A stretch of 64,000 nucleotides of DNA from Thermomonas sp. (lineage in GTDB: Bacteria; Pseudomonadota; Gammaproteobacteria; Xanthomonadales; Xanthomonadaceae). The notes beneath the pieces are model-generated. The model was not told where the DNA came from, ran no database searches, and worked only from the letters and a program-made list of their open reading frames with translations. Numbering within the stretch: the stretch's first letter is position 1; each line of letters starts with the position of its first letter. This document shows positions 53,232 to 64,000 of this stretch, one piece after another. The stretch covers positions 1 to 64,000 of the forward strand of contig NZ_JAMLIW010000009.1 of NCBI RefSeq assembly GCF_023953935.1. Reading direction: 5' to 3'. The position numbers and the translations under genes are program-made.

Positions 53232-53633
53232 ATGGCGCTGCTGGAGTTCTATCCGCAGATCAAGTGGCTGCATGTGCACGCCGTGCAGTGCAGCGGGCTG
53301 ATCTTCGCGCTGCGCTGCGGCGCCGCGCTGCTGGGCGCAAAATGGCCACAGCACCGGCTGCCGAAATACGGCAGCTATCTGGTCGATACCACCCTGCTGG
53401 CCACCGGCCTCACCCTGATCGCGATCCTGCCCTGGGGCGTGTTCGCCAACGGCTGGCTGGCGGTCAAACTGCCGCTGGTGGTGGTCTACGTCGCGCTCGG
53501 CGTGTTCGCAATGCGGCCCAAGCGCACCCGGCCGGTGCGGTTCGGCTTCTATCTCGCGGCGCTGGCCACCTTCGGCTTCATCTACGGCATCGCCAGGATG
53601 CACAATCCACTGGGCTGGCTGCTGCTTCTGTAA
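53232..53633 (+). CDS. SirB family membrane protein
   Basis: 133 residues, four membrane helices. Family features: KWLHVHAVQCSGLIFALRCGAALLG, LPKYGSYLVDTTLLATGLTLI, GWLAVKLPLVVVYVALGVFAM, and the final YGIARMHNPLGWL. Begins 11 bp after nnrS, so it is cotranscribed. SirB2 proteins are of unknown biochemical role; pairing with NnrS suggests a part in anaerobic or nitrogen oxide physiology, which is inference. Confidence 0.9.
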   Translation: MALLEFYPQIKWLHVHAVQCSGLIFALRCGAALLGAKWPQHRLPKYGSYLVDTTLLATGLTLIAILPWGVFANGWLAVKLPLVVVYVALGVFAMRPKRTRPVRFGFYLAALATFGFIYGIARMHNPLGWLLLL

Positions 53634-53656
53634 TTCTTCATTTCGAGGACACCGTC

Positions 53657-55630
53657 ATGGCCGCGACACCCGCACCGTCCGACCACAGCGGCAGCTTCGA
53701 CCCGTTCGATGCCGCGCACCCGCACATGCTGGATGCCTGCTTCCTCGGCCCCTATGCGCAGAACGACACCCTGCTGGAAAAGCTCGTGGTCGAATTCCTG
53801 CGCGACCACGTCTATTGGCGGCGCAACTTCCATCCCGAAGATCCGCTGGCGATCTCCACCACCGCCGCACTGCACCCGGACTACCTCGCCTTCGAGGCGA
53901 AGATGCGGCGCGAGCTGCACCTGCTGTCGGCGGCGCTGAAAAAATCCGTGCCTTTCCACAGCCCGCGCTACATCGGCCACATGGCCTCCGACCTGCTGCT
54001 GCCGGGGCTGGCCGCGCAAATCCTCACCCTGCCCTACAACCCCAACAACGTCACCGAGGACACCGCGCCGGTGACGGTGGAGCTGGAGGTCAAGGTCGGG
54101 CTGCAGCTGGCGCGGATGCTGGGCTACGTCAACGATCCGGCGCAGCCTGACTGCGCTTTCGGGCATCTCACCTCCGGCGGCACCGTCGCCAACTATCAGG
54201 CGCTGCGGCTGGCGCTGGCGCAGAAAGCCTTCCCGGTGGCACTGCGCGCTGCCGGCATCGGCGAACTCGACCTTCCGGATGATGACTGGGCCGCGTTCAA
54301 CCTGCATCCGCACGCGGCCACCGCGCTGGTCGACCGCTGGGGCCGCTGGCTGGCCCAGGCTGCGCCGGCCGAGCGCAAGCGCTGGCAAGCGAAGGTGGCG
54401 GCGGCGCGGATCGAGCAGCTTGGACTGGTCGATTTCTTCGCCACGCATCCGGAGCTCAAGACGCCCAAGGTGCTCGCGCCCGTCACCGCGCATTATTCCT
54501 GGAGCAAGGGCTGCAAATTGCTCGGGCTGGGCCGCAGCCAGCTCGAACGCCTGCCCGAGCGCGGCATGAGGATCGACGTCGACGCACTGGAGGCGACCCT
54601 GGAGCGCTGTCTGCGTCAGCGCCAGCCGGTGTTGATGGCGGTGGCGGTGCTGGGCACCACCGAATACGGCACGGTCGATCCGATCGACGCCGTGGTGGAC
54701 GCCCGCGAGCGCTACGCCGCGCGCGGTCTGGGCTTCGCCGTCCACGTCGATGCGGCCTGGGGCGGGTATCTGGCCAGCCTGCTGCGCAACGAGGATGGCA
54801 GCCTGCGCCCGCGTGCAGAGGTCGCGCTGGAGTTCGAATCGTTCCCGACCCCGGGCGTCCATGCCGCGATCGCCGCGGTCGGGCGCACCGATTCGGTGAC
54901 GGTCGATCCGCACAAGCTCGGCTACCTGCCCTACGGGGCCGGCGCCTTCGTCTGCCGCGACCACCGCGCCACCGCGCTGCTGACCGAGGCGGCCGACTAC
55001 GTGTTCCACGGCGAGGCCGCGCCGGATTACATGACCCGCTACCGCCGCCTTGGCCAGATCATCCCGGAAGGTTCCAAATCCGGCGCCGCCGCCGCCGCGG
55101 TCTACGTGACCCATCAGGCGCTGCCGCTCGACCACGCCCATTTCGGCCTGCTGTCGGCGCAGACCATCCGCGCCGCCGAGCACTTCCGCGCGCGCGCGCA
55201 GCGCTTCGCCCGCGAGAACGAAGACGTGGTCCACGCGCTGATGCCGTTCGACCCCGACAGCAACCTGGTTTGCCTCGCCCTCAATCCCGCCGGCAACCGC
55301 TCGGTGCCCATCGCCAACGCCTTCGTTCGCCGCCTGCACGACGAGCTGCGCATCGATCCCCGCCATCCGGTCCAGGACAAGCAATTCTTCGCCTCGGCCA
55401 CCACCCTCAAGCCGGAGGCGCTGGGCGTGGAAGGCGTGGACCGCATCTTCGACGCACTCGGGCTGGACCCGGCAACGCTGGACGACGAGAACGACGACAA
55501 GCTGGTCCTCCTGCGCCACACCCTGATGAACCCGTATCTGATCGACCACGAAAACCGGATCAGCTACATCGACCTGTACTTCGACCATCTTGCCCTGCGC
55601 GTGCGCGCGCTGTTGGCAAGTGCCCCTTGA
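53657..55630 (+). CDS. group II PLP-dependent decarboxylase, tyrosine decarboxylase-like
   Basis: 657 residues from the ATG at 53657, 23 bp after the SirB gene. PLP lysine Lys420 in TVDPHKLGYLPYGAG; the DPHK-x-GYxPY box is that of bacterial tyrosine decarboxylases. Also SPRYIGHMASDLLLPGLAAQ, HLTSGGTVANYQALRLA, HVDAAWGGYLASLL. Likely decarboxylates an aromatic or acidic amino acid, consuming a proton; the exact substrate is not readable. Position in an FNR-linked run hints at use under oxygen limitation or acid stress. Confidence 0.9.
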   Translation: MAATPAPSDHSGSFDPFDAAHPHMLDACFLGPYAQNDTLLEKLVVEFLRDHVYWRRNFHPEDPLAISTTAALHPDYLAFEAKMRRELHLLSAALKKSVPFHSPRYIGHMASDLLLPGLAAQILTLPYNPNNVTEDTAPVTVELEVKVGLQLARMLGYVNDPAQPDCAFGHLTSGGTVANYQALRLALAQKAFPVALRAAGIGELDLPDDDWAAFNLHPHAATALVDRWGRWLAQAAPAERKRWQAKVAAARIEQLGLVDFFATHPELKTPKVLAPVTAHYSWSKGCKLLGLGRSQLERLPERGMRIDVDALEATLERCLRQRQPVLMAVAVLGTTEYGTVDPIDAVVDARERYAARGLGFAVHVDAAWGGYLASLLRNEDGSLRPRAEVALEFESFPTPGVHAAIAAVGRTDSVTVDPHKLGYLPYGAGAFVCRDHRATALLTEAADYVFHGEAAPDYMTRYRRLGQIIPEGSKSGAAAAAVYVTHQALPLDHAHFGLLSAQTIRAAEHFRARAQRFARENEDVVHALMPFDPDSNLVCLALNPAGNRSVPIANAFVRRLHDELRIDPRHPVQDKQFFASATTLKPEALGVEGVDRIFDALGLDPATLDDENDDKLVLLRHTLMNPYLIDHENRISYIDLYFDHLALRVRALLASAP

Positions 55631-55653
55631 GCACGACCCCGGTTGCGGCAATC

Positions 55654-56763
55654 ATGGACACCATGAGCAACGATTCCCCGATCCGTACCGATCCCGGCAA
55701 ACGCGGCTGGGTGCACGCCGCGCTGGCGCGGCTCGAACAGGAAAGTGCACGCTCGGCCGACACCCACCTGCTGCGGCTGGACTTCCCCGGTTTTCCGGGC
55801 ATCGCCTTCTACTTCAAGGACGAGGCCAGCCATCCCACCGGCAGCCTCAAGCATCGGCTGGCGCGTTCACTGTATCTGTACGCGCTTTGCAACGGCCGGC
55901 TGGACGAAGGCCAGACCGTGGTCGACGCATCCTCGGGCAGCACCGCCATCTCCGAGGCCTGGTTTGCGCGCCTGCTCGGCCTGCCCTTCATCGCGGTGAT
56001 GCCGGCCTGCACGGCGCCGCAGAAAATCCACGCGGTGCAGGCGCTGGGCGGCCAGTGCGACCTGGTCGAAGATCCCGCGCAGGTCCACGCCCGCGCCGCC
56101 CGCCACGCCGCCGAAGGCGCCTGCCATCTCGATCAGTTCGGGCTGGCCGAACGCGCCACCGACTGGCGCGGCAACAACAACATCGCCGAGTCGATCATCG
56201 GCCAGATGTGCCGCGAGGCGCAGCACGAGCCCACCTGGATCGTCTGCGGCGCCGGCACTGGCGGCACTTCGGCCACCATCGGCCGCTACCTGCGCTACCG
56301 CCGCCTCGACACCCGCCTGTGCGTGGCCGAGCCGACCGGCAGCGGCTACGTCCACGGTTGGCGCAGCCGCAGCCGCGAGGCGGTGGCCAGCCAGCCCACC
56401 GTGATCGAAGGCATCGGCCGTCCGCGGGTGGAGCCGGGCTTCCTGTTCGCCGTGGTCGATGCCGTGGTCGAGGTCGACGATGCCGCCTCGATCGCGGCCG
56501 CAACCCAGCTGGAAACCCTGCTCGATTCACGCTACGGCGGTTCCTCCGGCACCAACTTCGCCGCCTGCCTCACGCTGGCCACGCGGATGCGCGCCGCCGG
56601 TGAGCGCGGCAGCATCGTCAGCCTGCTGTGCGACCGCGGCAAGCGCTACAGCGACACCCTGTTTGATGCCACCTGGCGCCGCGACCACGGCCTCGACATC
56701 GCACCTTGGCAGACCGCAATTGCCACGGCGCTGGAGCGCGGGGAACTGGTCGCGCCGGATTGA
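55654..56763 (+). CDS. Cds1-like PLP-dependent cysteine desulfhydrase
   Basis: 369 residues from the ATG at 55654; ATG 55663 or a TTG at 55627 that overlaps the previous stop (TTGA) are alternatives. PLP Lys66 in HPTGSLKHRLARSLYLYALCNG, SSGSTAISEAWFARLLGLPF, CGAGTGGTSATIGRYLRYRRL phosphate loop and EGIGRPRVEPGFL. The pattern closely follows mycobacterial Cds1, which releases H2S from cysteine, more than CysK/CysM. Follows the decarboxylase by 23 bp, likely same transcript. Confidence 0.88.
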   Translation: MDTMSNDSPIRTDPGKRGWVHAALARLEQESARSADTHLLRLDFPGFPGIAFYFKDEASHPTGSLKHRLARSLYLYALCNGRLDEGQTVVDASSGSTAISEAWFARLLGLPFIAVMPACTAPQKIHAVQALGGQCDLVEDPAQVHARAARHAAEGACHLDQFGLAERATDWRGNNNIAESIIGQMCREAQHEPTWIVCGAGTGGTSATIGRYLRYRRLDTRLCVAEPTGSGYVHGWRSRSREAVASQPTVIEGIGRPRVEPGFLFAVVDAVVEVDDAASIAAATQLETLLDSRYGGSSGTNFAACLTLATRMRAAGERGSIVSLLCDRGKRYSDTLFDATWRRDHGLDIAPWQTAIATALERGELVAPD

Positions 56764-56895
56764 TCTCCGAGATTGATCTCCGGGCCCGCGTGGACACCGG
56801 CGCGGCGCCGCAATGTCGGCGCCCGCGCAATGCGCCAGGACGCCCGCCTGCGTGAACCGCTGGCAACGCGTCCAACCTGTGCAGCGGCGACGGTT

Positions 56896-57366
56896 TCAGG
56901 CCCGGTGATAGGGGTGGTTGGCCAGCAGCGCGCAGGCGCGGTAGAGCTGCTCGGCCAGGACCAGCCGCACCAGCATGTGCGGCAAGGTCAGCGGCCCCAG
57001 CGACCACAGTTCGTCCGCCCGTGCCAGCACTTCGGGCGCGTGGCCCTCGGGGCCGCCGATCAGGAAGGCCAGATCGCGGCCCTGGCCGCGCCAGTGCTCC
57101 AGCCGCAGCGCAAGCTGTTCGGAAGAATGCGGCTTGCCGCGGCCGTCCAACGCAATCACGTGGGCATTTTTTGGCAGTGCGGCCAGCACACGCGCGCCCT
57201 CATCGCCCATTGCCCGTGCGGTATCGCGGCCCTTGCCGCGCACGCCAGGTTCGACTTCCACCAGTTCCAGCGGCAGCCAGTTCGACAGGCGCTTGCGGTA
57301 CTCGGCAAAGCCTTCGGCCACCCATCCGGGCGGATGCGCGCCGACGGCGATCAGGCGGGTCTTCAT
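56896..57366 (-). CDS. rlmH: 23S rRNA pseudouridine-1915 N3-methyltransferase
   Basis: 156 residues from the ATG at 57366. SPOUT-class enzyme: MKTRLIAVGAHPPGWVAEGFAEYRKRL, FLIGGPEGHAPEV knot loop, and LPHMLVRLVLAEQLYRACALLANHPYHRA, the conserved C-terminus. Last gene of the leuS-lptE-holA-nadD-rsfS-rlmH run. Confidence 0.96.
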   Translation of the reverse strand: MKTRLIAVGAHPPGWVAEGFAEYRKRLSNWLPLELVEVEPGVRGKGRDTARAMGDEGARVLAALPKNAHVIALDGRGKPHSSEQLALRLEHWRGQGRDLAFLIGGPEGHAPEVLARADELWSLGPLTLPHMLVRLVLAEQLYRACALLANHPYHRA

Positions 57367-57406
57367 CGCACTCCAACCCGGCCGGCCCGGGCCACGCTCG
57401 CGCGGC

Positions 57407-57805
57407 TCAGGCGTCCGCGCCGTCGGGATGCTGGTCGCCCACCGTCCACAGCCGCTCCAAGGCGTAGAACTCGCGCACCCGCGGCAGCATGACGTGCACC
57501 ACGACATCCCCCAGATCCACGAGCACCCATTCGGCCTCGCGCTCGCCCTCGACGCCCAGCGGCTGCACGCCCAGCGTCTTGGCAAAGCGCACCACTTCAT
57601 CGGCGACCGCTTTCACGTGCCGGGTCGAGGTGCCCGACGCCACGACCATGAAATCACAGACGCTGCTCCGGCCCCGCACGTCGATTTCAACCACGTCCTT
57701 CGCTTTGAGTTCCACCAGCCCGGCGTGCACGGCTTCGAGCAGGGCGTCCACCGCCGGCGGCGGCACGGGCAGGATCGGTTTGATGACTTGGGCGGCAGTG
57801 GTCAA
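57407..57805 (-). CDS. rsfS: ribosome silencing factor
   Basis: 132 residues from a TTG at 57805, which overlaps the nadD stop (TTGA) and gives MTTAAQVIKP, a family-like start; no ATG is available near it. DUF143 core: ELKAKDVVEIDVRGRSSVCDFMVVASGTSTRHVKAVADEVV and GVEGEREAEWVLVDLGDVVVHVMLPRVREFYALERLW. Binds L14 and blocks subunit joining during starvation. Confidence 0.93.
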   Translation of the reverse strand: MTTAAQVIKPILPVPPPAVDALLEAVHAGLVELKAKDVVEIDVRGRSSVCDFMVVASGTSTRHVKAVADEVVRFAKTLGVQPLGVEGEREAEWVLVDLGDVVVHVMLPRVREFYALERLWTVGDQHPDGADA

Positions 57806-58497
57806 GGGCGAGCGCTCGATGGGGATGCGGGCAGTATAGCGGTGGAAACGCCATACAAACCTTGCTGCACGATATGGGCCGTCACCGCGGGCTGCACCCA
57901 GTCGCACCAGCGGGGATCCGCTGCGGCGATGCGCCGGCGCAGCTCGCTGGAAGACTCGGGCCGCAGCTGCGGCAGCTCCAGCAGGGCAAATCCACCGGCC
58001 GGCGAAGCCGCCAGCGTTTCGGGGTCACGCCGGCGCGCAGCGACCTCGGCCAGCACCGCCGGCGCCTCGGTACGCAGCGCGGCCGTCTCCAGATCGAATC
58101 CGGGGCGGGCGACGGCCACGATGTGGGCCAGCGCGAACAGCTGTGTCCAGCGGCTCCAGGTGTGCAGCTGGCGCAGTGCATCGGCGCCGATCAACCAGGC
58201 GATCGGCGCCTGTGGGCCATATTCGGCGCGCAGCGCGATCAGGGTATCGACCGTGTACGAGGGCCCCGGCCGCGCCAGTTCGCGCCGATCCACCCGCAGC
58301 CCGGGCTCCCCGACAATCGCCAGTTCGAGCATTTCCGCGCGCTGTTCGGCGTCGGCGCCGGTCGGTGGCTTGTGCGGCGGGTCGCGGGCCGGCACCAGCG
58401 CCACCTGCGCGTGCAGCCGGTCGCGGGCCGCACGGGCGATCGCCAGATGCCCGTTGTGCACGGGGTCGAAGCTGCCGCCGTAGTACACCCGCAGCAT
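57802..58497 (-). CDS. nadD: nicotinate-nucleotide adenylyltransferase
   Basis: 231 residues from the ATG at 58497. Nucleotidyltransferase GGSFDPVHNGHLAIAR near residue 8, SYTVDTLIALR, WLIGADALRQLHTW and the SSSELRRRI ISxSxxR-type motif. Makes deamido-NAD. The start lies 5 bp after the holA stop. Confidence 0.96.
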   Translation of the reverse strand: MLRVYYGGSFDPVHNGHLAIARAARDRLHAQVALVPARDPPHKPPTGADAEQRAEMLELAIVGEPGLRVDRRELARPGPSYTVDTLIALRAEYGPQAPIAWLIGADALRQLHTWSRWTQLFALAHIVAVARPGFDLETAALRTEAPAVLAEVAARRRDPETLAASPAGGFALLELPQLRPESSSELRRRIAAADPRWCDWVQPAVTAHIVQQGLYGVSTAILPASPSSARP

Positions 58498-58502
58498 GTC
58501 GC

Positions 58503-59552
58503 TCAGGCCAGCAGCCGCAGCGCGCCGCGCTCGGCCACCGCCAGCAGCAGGCGCTCGAACTGCACCCAGGCATCGAAGGACTCCCGCCCCGGCCGCACCC
58601 GTCCCTTGGAAATCCGGTCCACGGCCCCGGCCTCCCGCAGCAGGTGCTGCCAACGCTCCGGCGGATGCCGTGCCAGCGCCCGTTTGTACACGGCCTGCTT
58701 GGACTCCCAGATTTTCAGCGTCTTGCATTCAGCGGCGAAATTGCGCGCCCTGGACAACGCGAGCACCACGGTCAATTCCCTGACCAGCATCCCCATCAGC
58801 GCGGGAATCACGCTGCCCTCGGCGCGCAGGCCGGTCAGGATGCGCGAGACCTGCGCGGCCTCGCCATTGAGGGCCGCGTCGGTGAGGCGAAACACGTTGA
58901 ACCGGGCGGAGTCGGCGACCAGGGCCTCCATCCGCGCCACGTCGAGCGTCCCGGTCTCGCCCTGCAGCAACAGGGCGAGCTTGTCGATTTCCTGGGCGGC
59001 CGCCAGCAGGTTGCCTTCCACCCGCTGCGCAAGATGCGCGATGGCGTCCGGGCTGGCCTTCAAACCGCGCTGGCGCAGGCGATGGCCGACCCAGCCCGGC
59101 AGCTCGTGGAGTTTGACCGGCCAGATCACGGTGGCGTGGCCAAGCTTGGCGATCGCCTCGCTCCATTTGCCGGCGTGGTCCTTCTTCCAGTCATTGGCCA
59201 CCACCAGCAAGGTCACATCCGGCGGCGGATCGGCGCAGAACCGGGCGATCCGCTTGGCGCCGTCCTGACCCGGCTTGCCGGTCGTCAGGCGCGCTTCGAT
59301 CAGGCGGCGGCTGGCAAACAGGCTGGGGGCGTGGATCGTTGCTTCCAGCGCATCCCAATCGGGATCGTTCGCGTCGAGTTCGTACACCTCGCGTTCGCTC
59401 ACCCCCTGGGCACGGGCAGCGGCACGGATCGCGTCGGCGGCTTCAAGCACCAGCAAGGGTTCGCTGCCTGCGACCAGGTAGACCGAACGCAGCGGTTCGG
59501 CCTGCAGTTGCGCGGTCAGGCGATCGACATTCAGTTCCACGGCCGCCGACAC
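58503..59552 (-). CDS. holA: DNA polymerase III subunit delta
   Basis: 349 residues from a GTG at 59552. Clamp-loader wrench subunit: VYLVAGSEPLLVLEAADAIRAAARAQG at the N-terminus, PSLFASRRLIEARL, and C-terminal collar domain (ALARHPPERWQHLLREAGAVDRISKG). Opens the beta clamp. Part of the lptE-holA-nadD run. Confidence 0.95.
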   Translation of the reverse strand: MSAAVELNVDRLTAQLQAEPLRSVYLVAGSEPLLVLEAADAIRAAARAQGVSEREVYELDANDPDWDALEATIHAPSLFASRRLIEARLTTGKPGQDGAKRIARFCADPPPDVTLLVVANDWKKDHAGKWSEAIAKLGHATVIWPVKLHELPGWVGHRLRQRGLKASPDAIAHLAQRVEGNLLAAAQEIDKLALLLQGETGTLDVARMEALVADSARFNVFRLTDAALNGEAAQVSRILTGLRAEGSVIPALMGMLVRELTVVLALSRARNFAAECKTLKIWESKQAVYKRALARHPPERWQHLLREAGAVDRISKGRVRPGRESFDAWVQFERLLLAVAERGALRLLA

Positions 59553-59598
59553 CGGCGCGCCGCGCCCGCCTCCGCCTGTTTCTGCACCCGAGCCCGCT

Positions 59599-60114
59599 TC
59601 ACTGCACGATGTCCCCCGCGCTCGACGTCACCGCGTCGGTCCGGCGCAGGATGGCGGTCGCCATTTCCCGCTGCAGCTCCTGGACCAGCCGCTCGCGCTC
59701 GCTGAGTCGACCGACCGAATCGAGCACCGGGGTCAGGTAATCGCGCGACAGTTCCACCGCCTGCTGCGGTACCGCCACACCGCCGTCGGCGCGCTTGAGG
59801 CTGAACACCACCGCATACCGCAGCATGTACTCCTGCGCCCGACCGTTCGGATCGTGGCTGATGGGCGTATCGGCCCAATGTTCGGAGACGATCTGCAGGG
59901 TCGCGACCTGCTCGCCGTCGGCCGCGGTTGCCGCCTGCGCGCCGGCGCGCCGCAGCCCCTGCGCCAGCAGGTCGCCCAGCGGGCTGTAGCGGTCGGCGGC
60001 CACCACCCGAACCGGGCCAAGGTGGGCCGGCAAGTTCAACGCCCCGCGCAGGTGGAAGCCGCAGCCGGCGAGCAGCGCGGCGATCAGGGACAACACGAGG
60101 AAGCGAAGTTTCAT
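59599..60114 (-). CDS. lptE: LPS-assembly lipoprotein LptE
   Basis: 171 residues from the ATG at 60114. Lipobox LLAGC (Cys18), followed by GFHLRGALNLPAHLGPVRV, the family start, and a C-terminal helix (LSERERLVQELQREMATAILRRTDA). Plugs LptD at the outer membrane. LptD is elsewhere. Confidence 0.95.
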   Translation of the reverse strand: MKLRFLVLSLIAALLAGCGFHLRGALNLPAHLGPVRVVAADRYSPLGDLLAQGLRRAGAQAATAADGEQVATLQIVSEHWADTPISHDPNGRAQEYMLRYAVVFSLKRADGGVAVPQQAVELSRDYLTPVLDSVGRLSERERLVQELQREMATAILRRTDAVTSSAGDIVQ

Positions 60115-60176
60115 CGCGCGCAGTCTAGCCTGTCCGGGGCGGTCGCGGCAGTGACTACCGCAGCCTGCCCGGTGCT

Positions 60177-63008
<2,832 letters not shown>

Positions 63009-63010
63009 TC

Positions 63011-63262
63011 ATGACCCTGGAATGGCTTGGCTACCTGGCCGCCACCTGCACCACCCTGTCGTTCGTGCCGCAGGCGATCAAGACCATCCGCAGCCGCGAC
63101 ACCCACGGCATCTCGCTGTGGATGTACCTGATCTTCACCTTCGGCATCGTGTGCTGGTTCGGCTACGGGATTTTCCTGAATTCGTGGCCGATGATCGTCT
63201 CCAACGCCATCACGTTCCTGCTGGCGACGACGATCCTGGGGCTGAAGTTGAAGTATCGGTAA
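63011..63262 (+). CDS. SemiSWEET/PQ-loop transporter
   Basis: 83 residues, three-helix half transporter. PQ motif SFVPQAIKTIRSRDTHGISLWMYLIF, then IVCWFGYGIFLNSWPMIVSNAITFLLATTIL. Forms a dimer that carries a sugar or similar small solute. Its last 53 bp overlap the 3' end of the convergent DUF998 gene. Confidence 0.92.
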   Translation: MTLEWLGYLAATCTTLSFVPQAIKTIRSRDTHGISLWMYLIFTFGIVCWFGYGIFLNSWPMIVSNAITFLLATTILGLKLKYR

Positions 63263-63824
63263 GCGTCCGCGCCGCCAGCAACCACCAGCAGAACCAGAGC
63301 AGGAAGGCAAACCGCTGCGGCAGGCCCACCCAGATGCCGGTCGGCACCAGCAGCGCCAGCAGCGGCACCAGCAGCCCGGCGCCGAGGCACAGGCCCGCAA
63401 ACCCTTTCCCGCGTTTGGCGGATGCCGTCAACAGGAGCATTGCGGGAAGGAAAGAAATCCACCACAGCATCCACATCGAGATGTGCAGGCGTCCCGCCGG
63501 CCCGTCCAACTCTTGCAGGTCCAGCCGGAACACGCCCTGCAGCGCGAATGCGAGCGCCGACAACTGGGCCAGGGTCATCCCCATGCGCGCCACCCAACCG
63601 GCCGGCGCCAGCACCCGGTACATGGTCTGCTGCGCCAGCAACAGGCAGATCCCGGGCAGGATGAAGGCGTCGAGATTGAACAGCTCGGCCCCGTGCACGC
63701 CGCGTGCGCCGTTCACGGCCAGCGGAAGCCGAAGCGAGTAGGCCGGCATGACCATGCTGGCGAACACCTCGGCCAGCGCGAACAGGGCGGCGGCGACCAG
63801 CGCCAGCTTGAATGGGGCTCGCAT
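63210..63824 (-). CDS. DUF998-type membrane protein
   Basis: 204 residues from the ATG at 63824. Six membrane segments over about 5-185 with a LHISMWMLWWISFLPAMLLL stretch. DUF998 integral membrane protein of unknown function. The last 18 residues are a Ser/Thr/Gly/Pro tail encoded entirely within the overlap with the SemiSWEET gene, so this tail may be a run-on of the frame. Confidence 0.8.
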   Translation of the reverse strand: MRAPFKLALVAAALFALAEVFASMVMPAYSLRLPLAVNGARGVHGAELFNLDAFILPGICLLLAQQTMYRVLAPAGWVARMGMTLAQLSALAFALQGVFRLDLQELDGPAGRLHISMWMLWWISFLPAMLLLTASAKRGKGFAGLCLGAGLLVPLLALLVPTGIWVGLPQRFAFLLWFCWWLLAARTLTDTSTSAPGSSSPAGT

Positions 63825-63866
63825 GCCCCCATCCTACCCGCTACCACCTGCTTCCATGGACCTGCC

Positions 63867-64000
63867 ATGACCGACGCCTCCGCCTCCGCGCACGTGTTCG
63901 ACGCCACCGCCGCCCGCTTCGAGGAGGAAGTGATCGGCCGCTCGCAGCTGGCTCCGGTGCTGGTGGACTTCTGGGCCACCTGGTGCGGGCCGTGCAAGAC
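63867..64000 (+). CDS. thioredoxin-domain protein, CnoX/YbbN-like, 3'-truncated by window edge
   Basis: 44 codons visible. MTDASASAHVFDATAARFEEEV then VLVDFWATWCGPCK, the thioredoxin active site. The N-terminal extension before the fold is like that of co-chaperone CnoX (YbbN), which has a TPR tail, rather than TrxA; the rest is outside the window, so this is provisional. Confidence 0.75.
   Translation, partial: MTDASASAHVFDATAARFEEEVIGRSQLAPVLVDFWATWCGPCK

Overview
The window (about 65% GC, very dense coding) looks like a chromosomal segment of a member of the Xanthomonadaceae/Lysobacteraceae (Gammaproteobacteria). The reasons are gene content and order (dnaE-accA-tilS-xseB-ispA; leuS-lptE-holA-nadD-rsfS-rlmH; metG beside a soluble RnfB-like ferredoxin; apbC beside dcd), a MutL that carries the endonuclease motif, and several TTG/GTG starts overlapping the previous stop codon. 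Genus is inference. No rRNA, prophage, transposase, integrase or CRISPR was seen; one tRNA (Asn) is present.

Layout. 0-10.3 kb: 3' part of dnaE, accA, a small membrane protein, tilS, xseB, ispA, then a CHASE2-domain membrane protein translationally coupled to a periplasmic M48 protease. 10.3-14 kb: a tandem REP-like repeat block, a DUF4870 gene, a secreted DUF1800/DUF1501 pair, and tRNA-Asn with its own promoter and hairpin. 14-25.5 kb: ABC exporter pair, VOC protein, prmB, SCO-like protein, psd, MltD-like transglycosylase, HerA-like ATPase, NlpE-like lipoprotein, membrane/helical-repeat protein, greB. 25.5-32.4 kb: heptanucleotide repeat, rimO, serine-type dienelactone hydrolase, HIT protein, a degraded PepSY-like gene, HI0933-type flavoprotein, dcd, a long inverted repeat, apbC, DUF2147. 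32.4-38 kb: DUF4034 protein, second DUF2147, metG with repeats inside its reading frame, a repeat-rich spacer, RnfB-like protein. 38-45.3 kb (minus strand): nnr, tsaE, amidase, mutL, DUF1684 lipoprotein, GumN/TraB protein. 45.4-48.4 kb: a MazE/Doc-type toxin-antitoxin pair and parC. 48.5-56.8 kb: DUF3592, tpm, then hemN, an FNR-type regulator, nnrS, sirB-like, a group II PLP decarboxylase and a Cds1-like cysteine desulfhydrase. 56.9-63 kb (minus): leuS to rlmH. The right edge holds a SemiSWEET, a DUF998 protein and the start of a thioredoxin-domain (CnoX/YbbN-like) gene.

The most coherent functional unit is 49.6-56.8 kb. A perfect FNR box lies before hemN, whose neighbour is an FNR regulator with all four iron-sulfur cysteines; NnrS (nitrosative/denitrification stress), a tyrosine-decarboxylase-like enzyme and a predicted H2S-producing cysteine desulfhydrase follow on the same strand. 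This suggests an oxygen-limitation module. The most unusual structural signals are two repeat families inside essential genes without breaking the frame: an 83-bp near-perfect palindrome of heptamers in dnaE, close to the catalytic aspartates, and an inverted pair of REP-like units in the metG linker, the same family as the intergenic array at 10.5 kb. Several genes (accA, xseB, parC, hemN) have a -10-like hexamer 6-7 bases before the ATG and no clear Shine-Dalgarno sequence, suggesting leaderless mRNAs.
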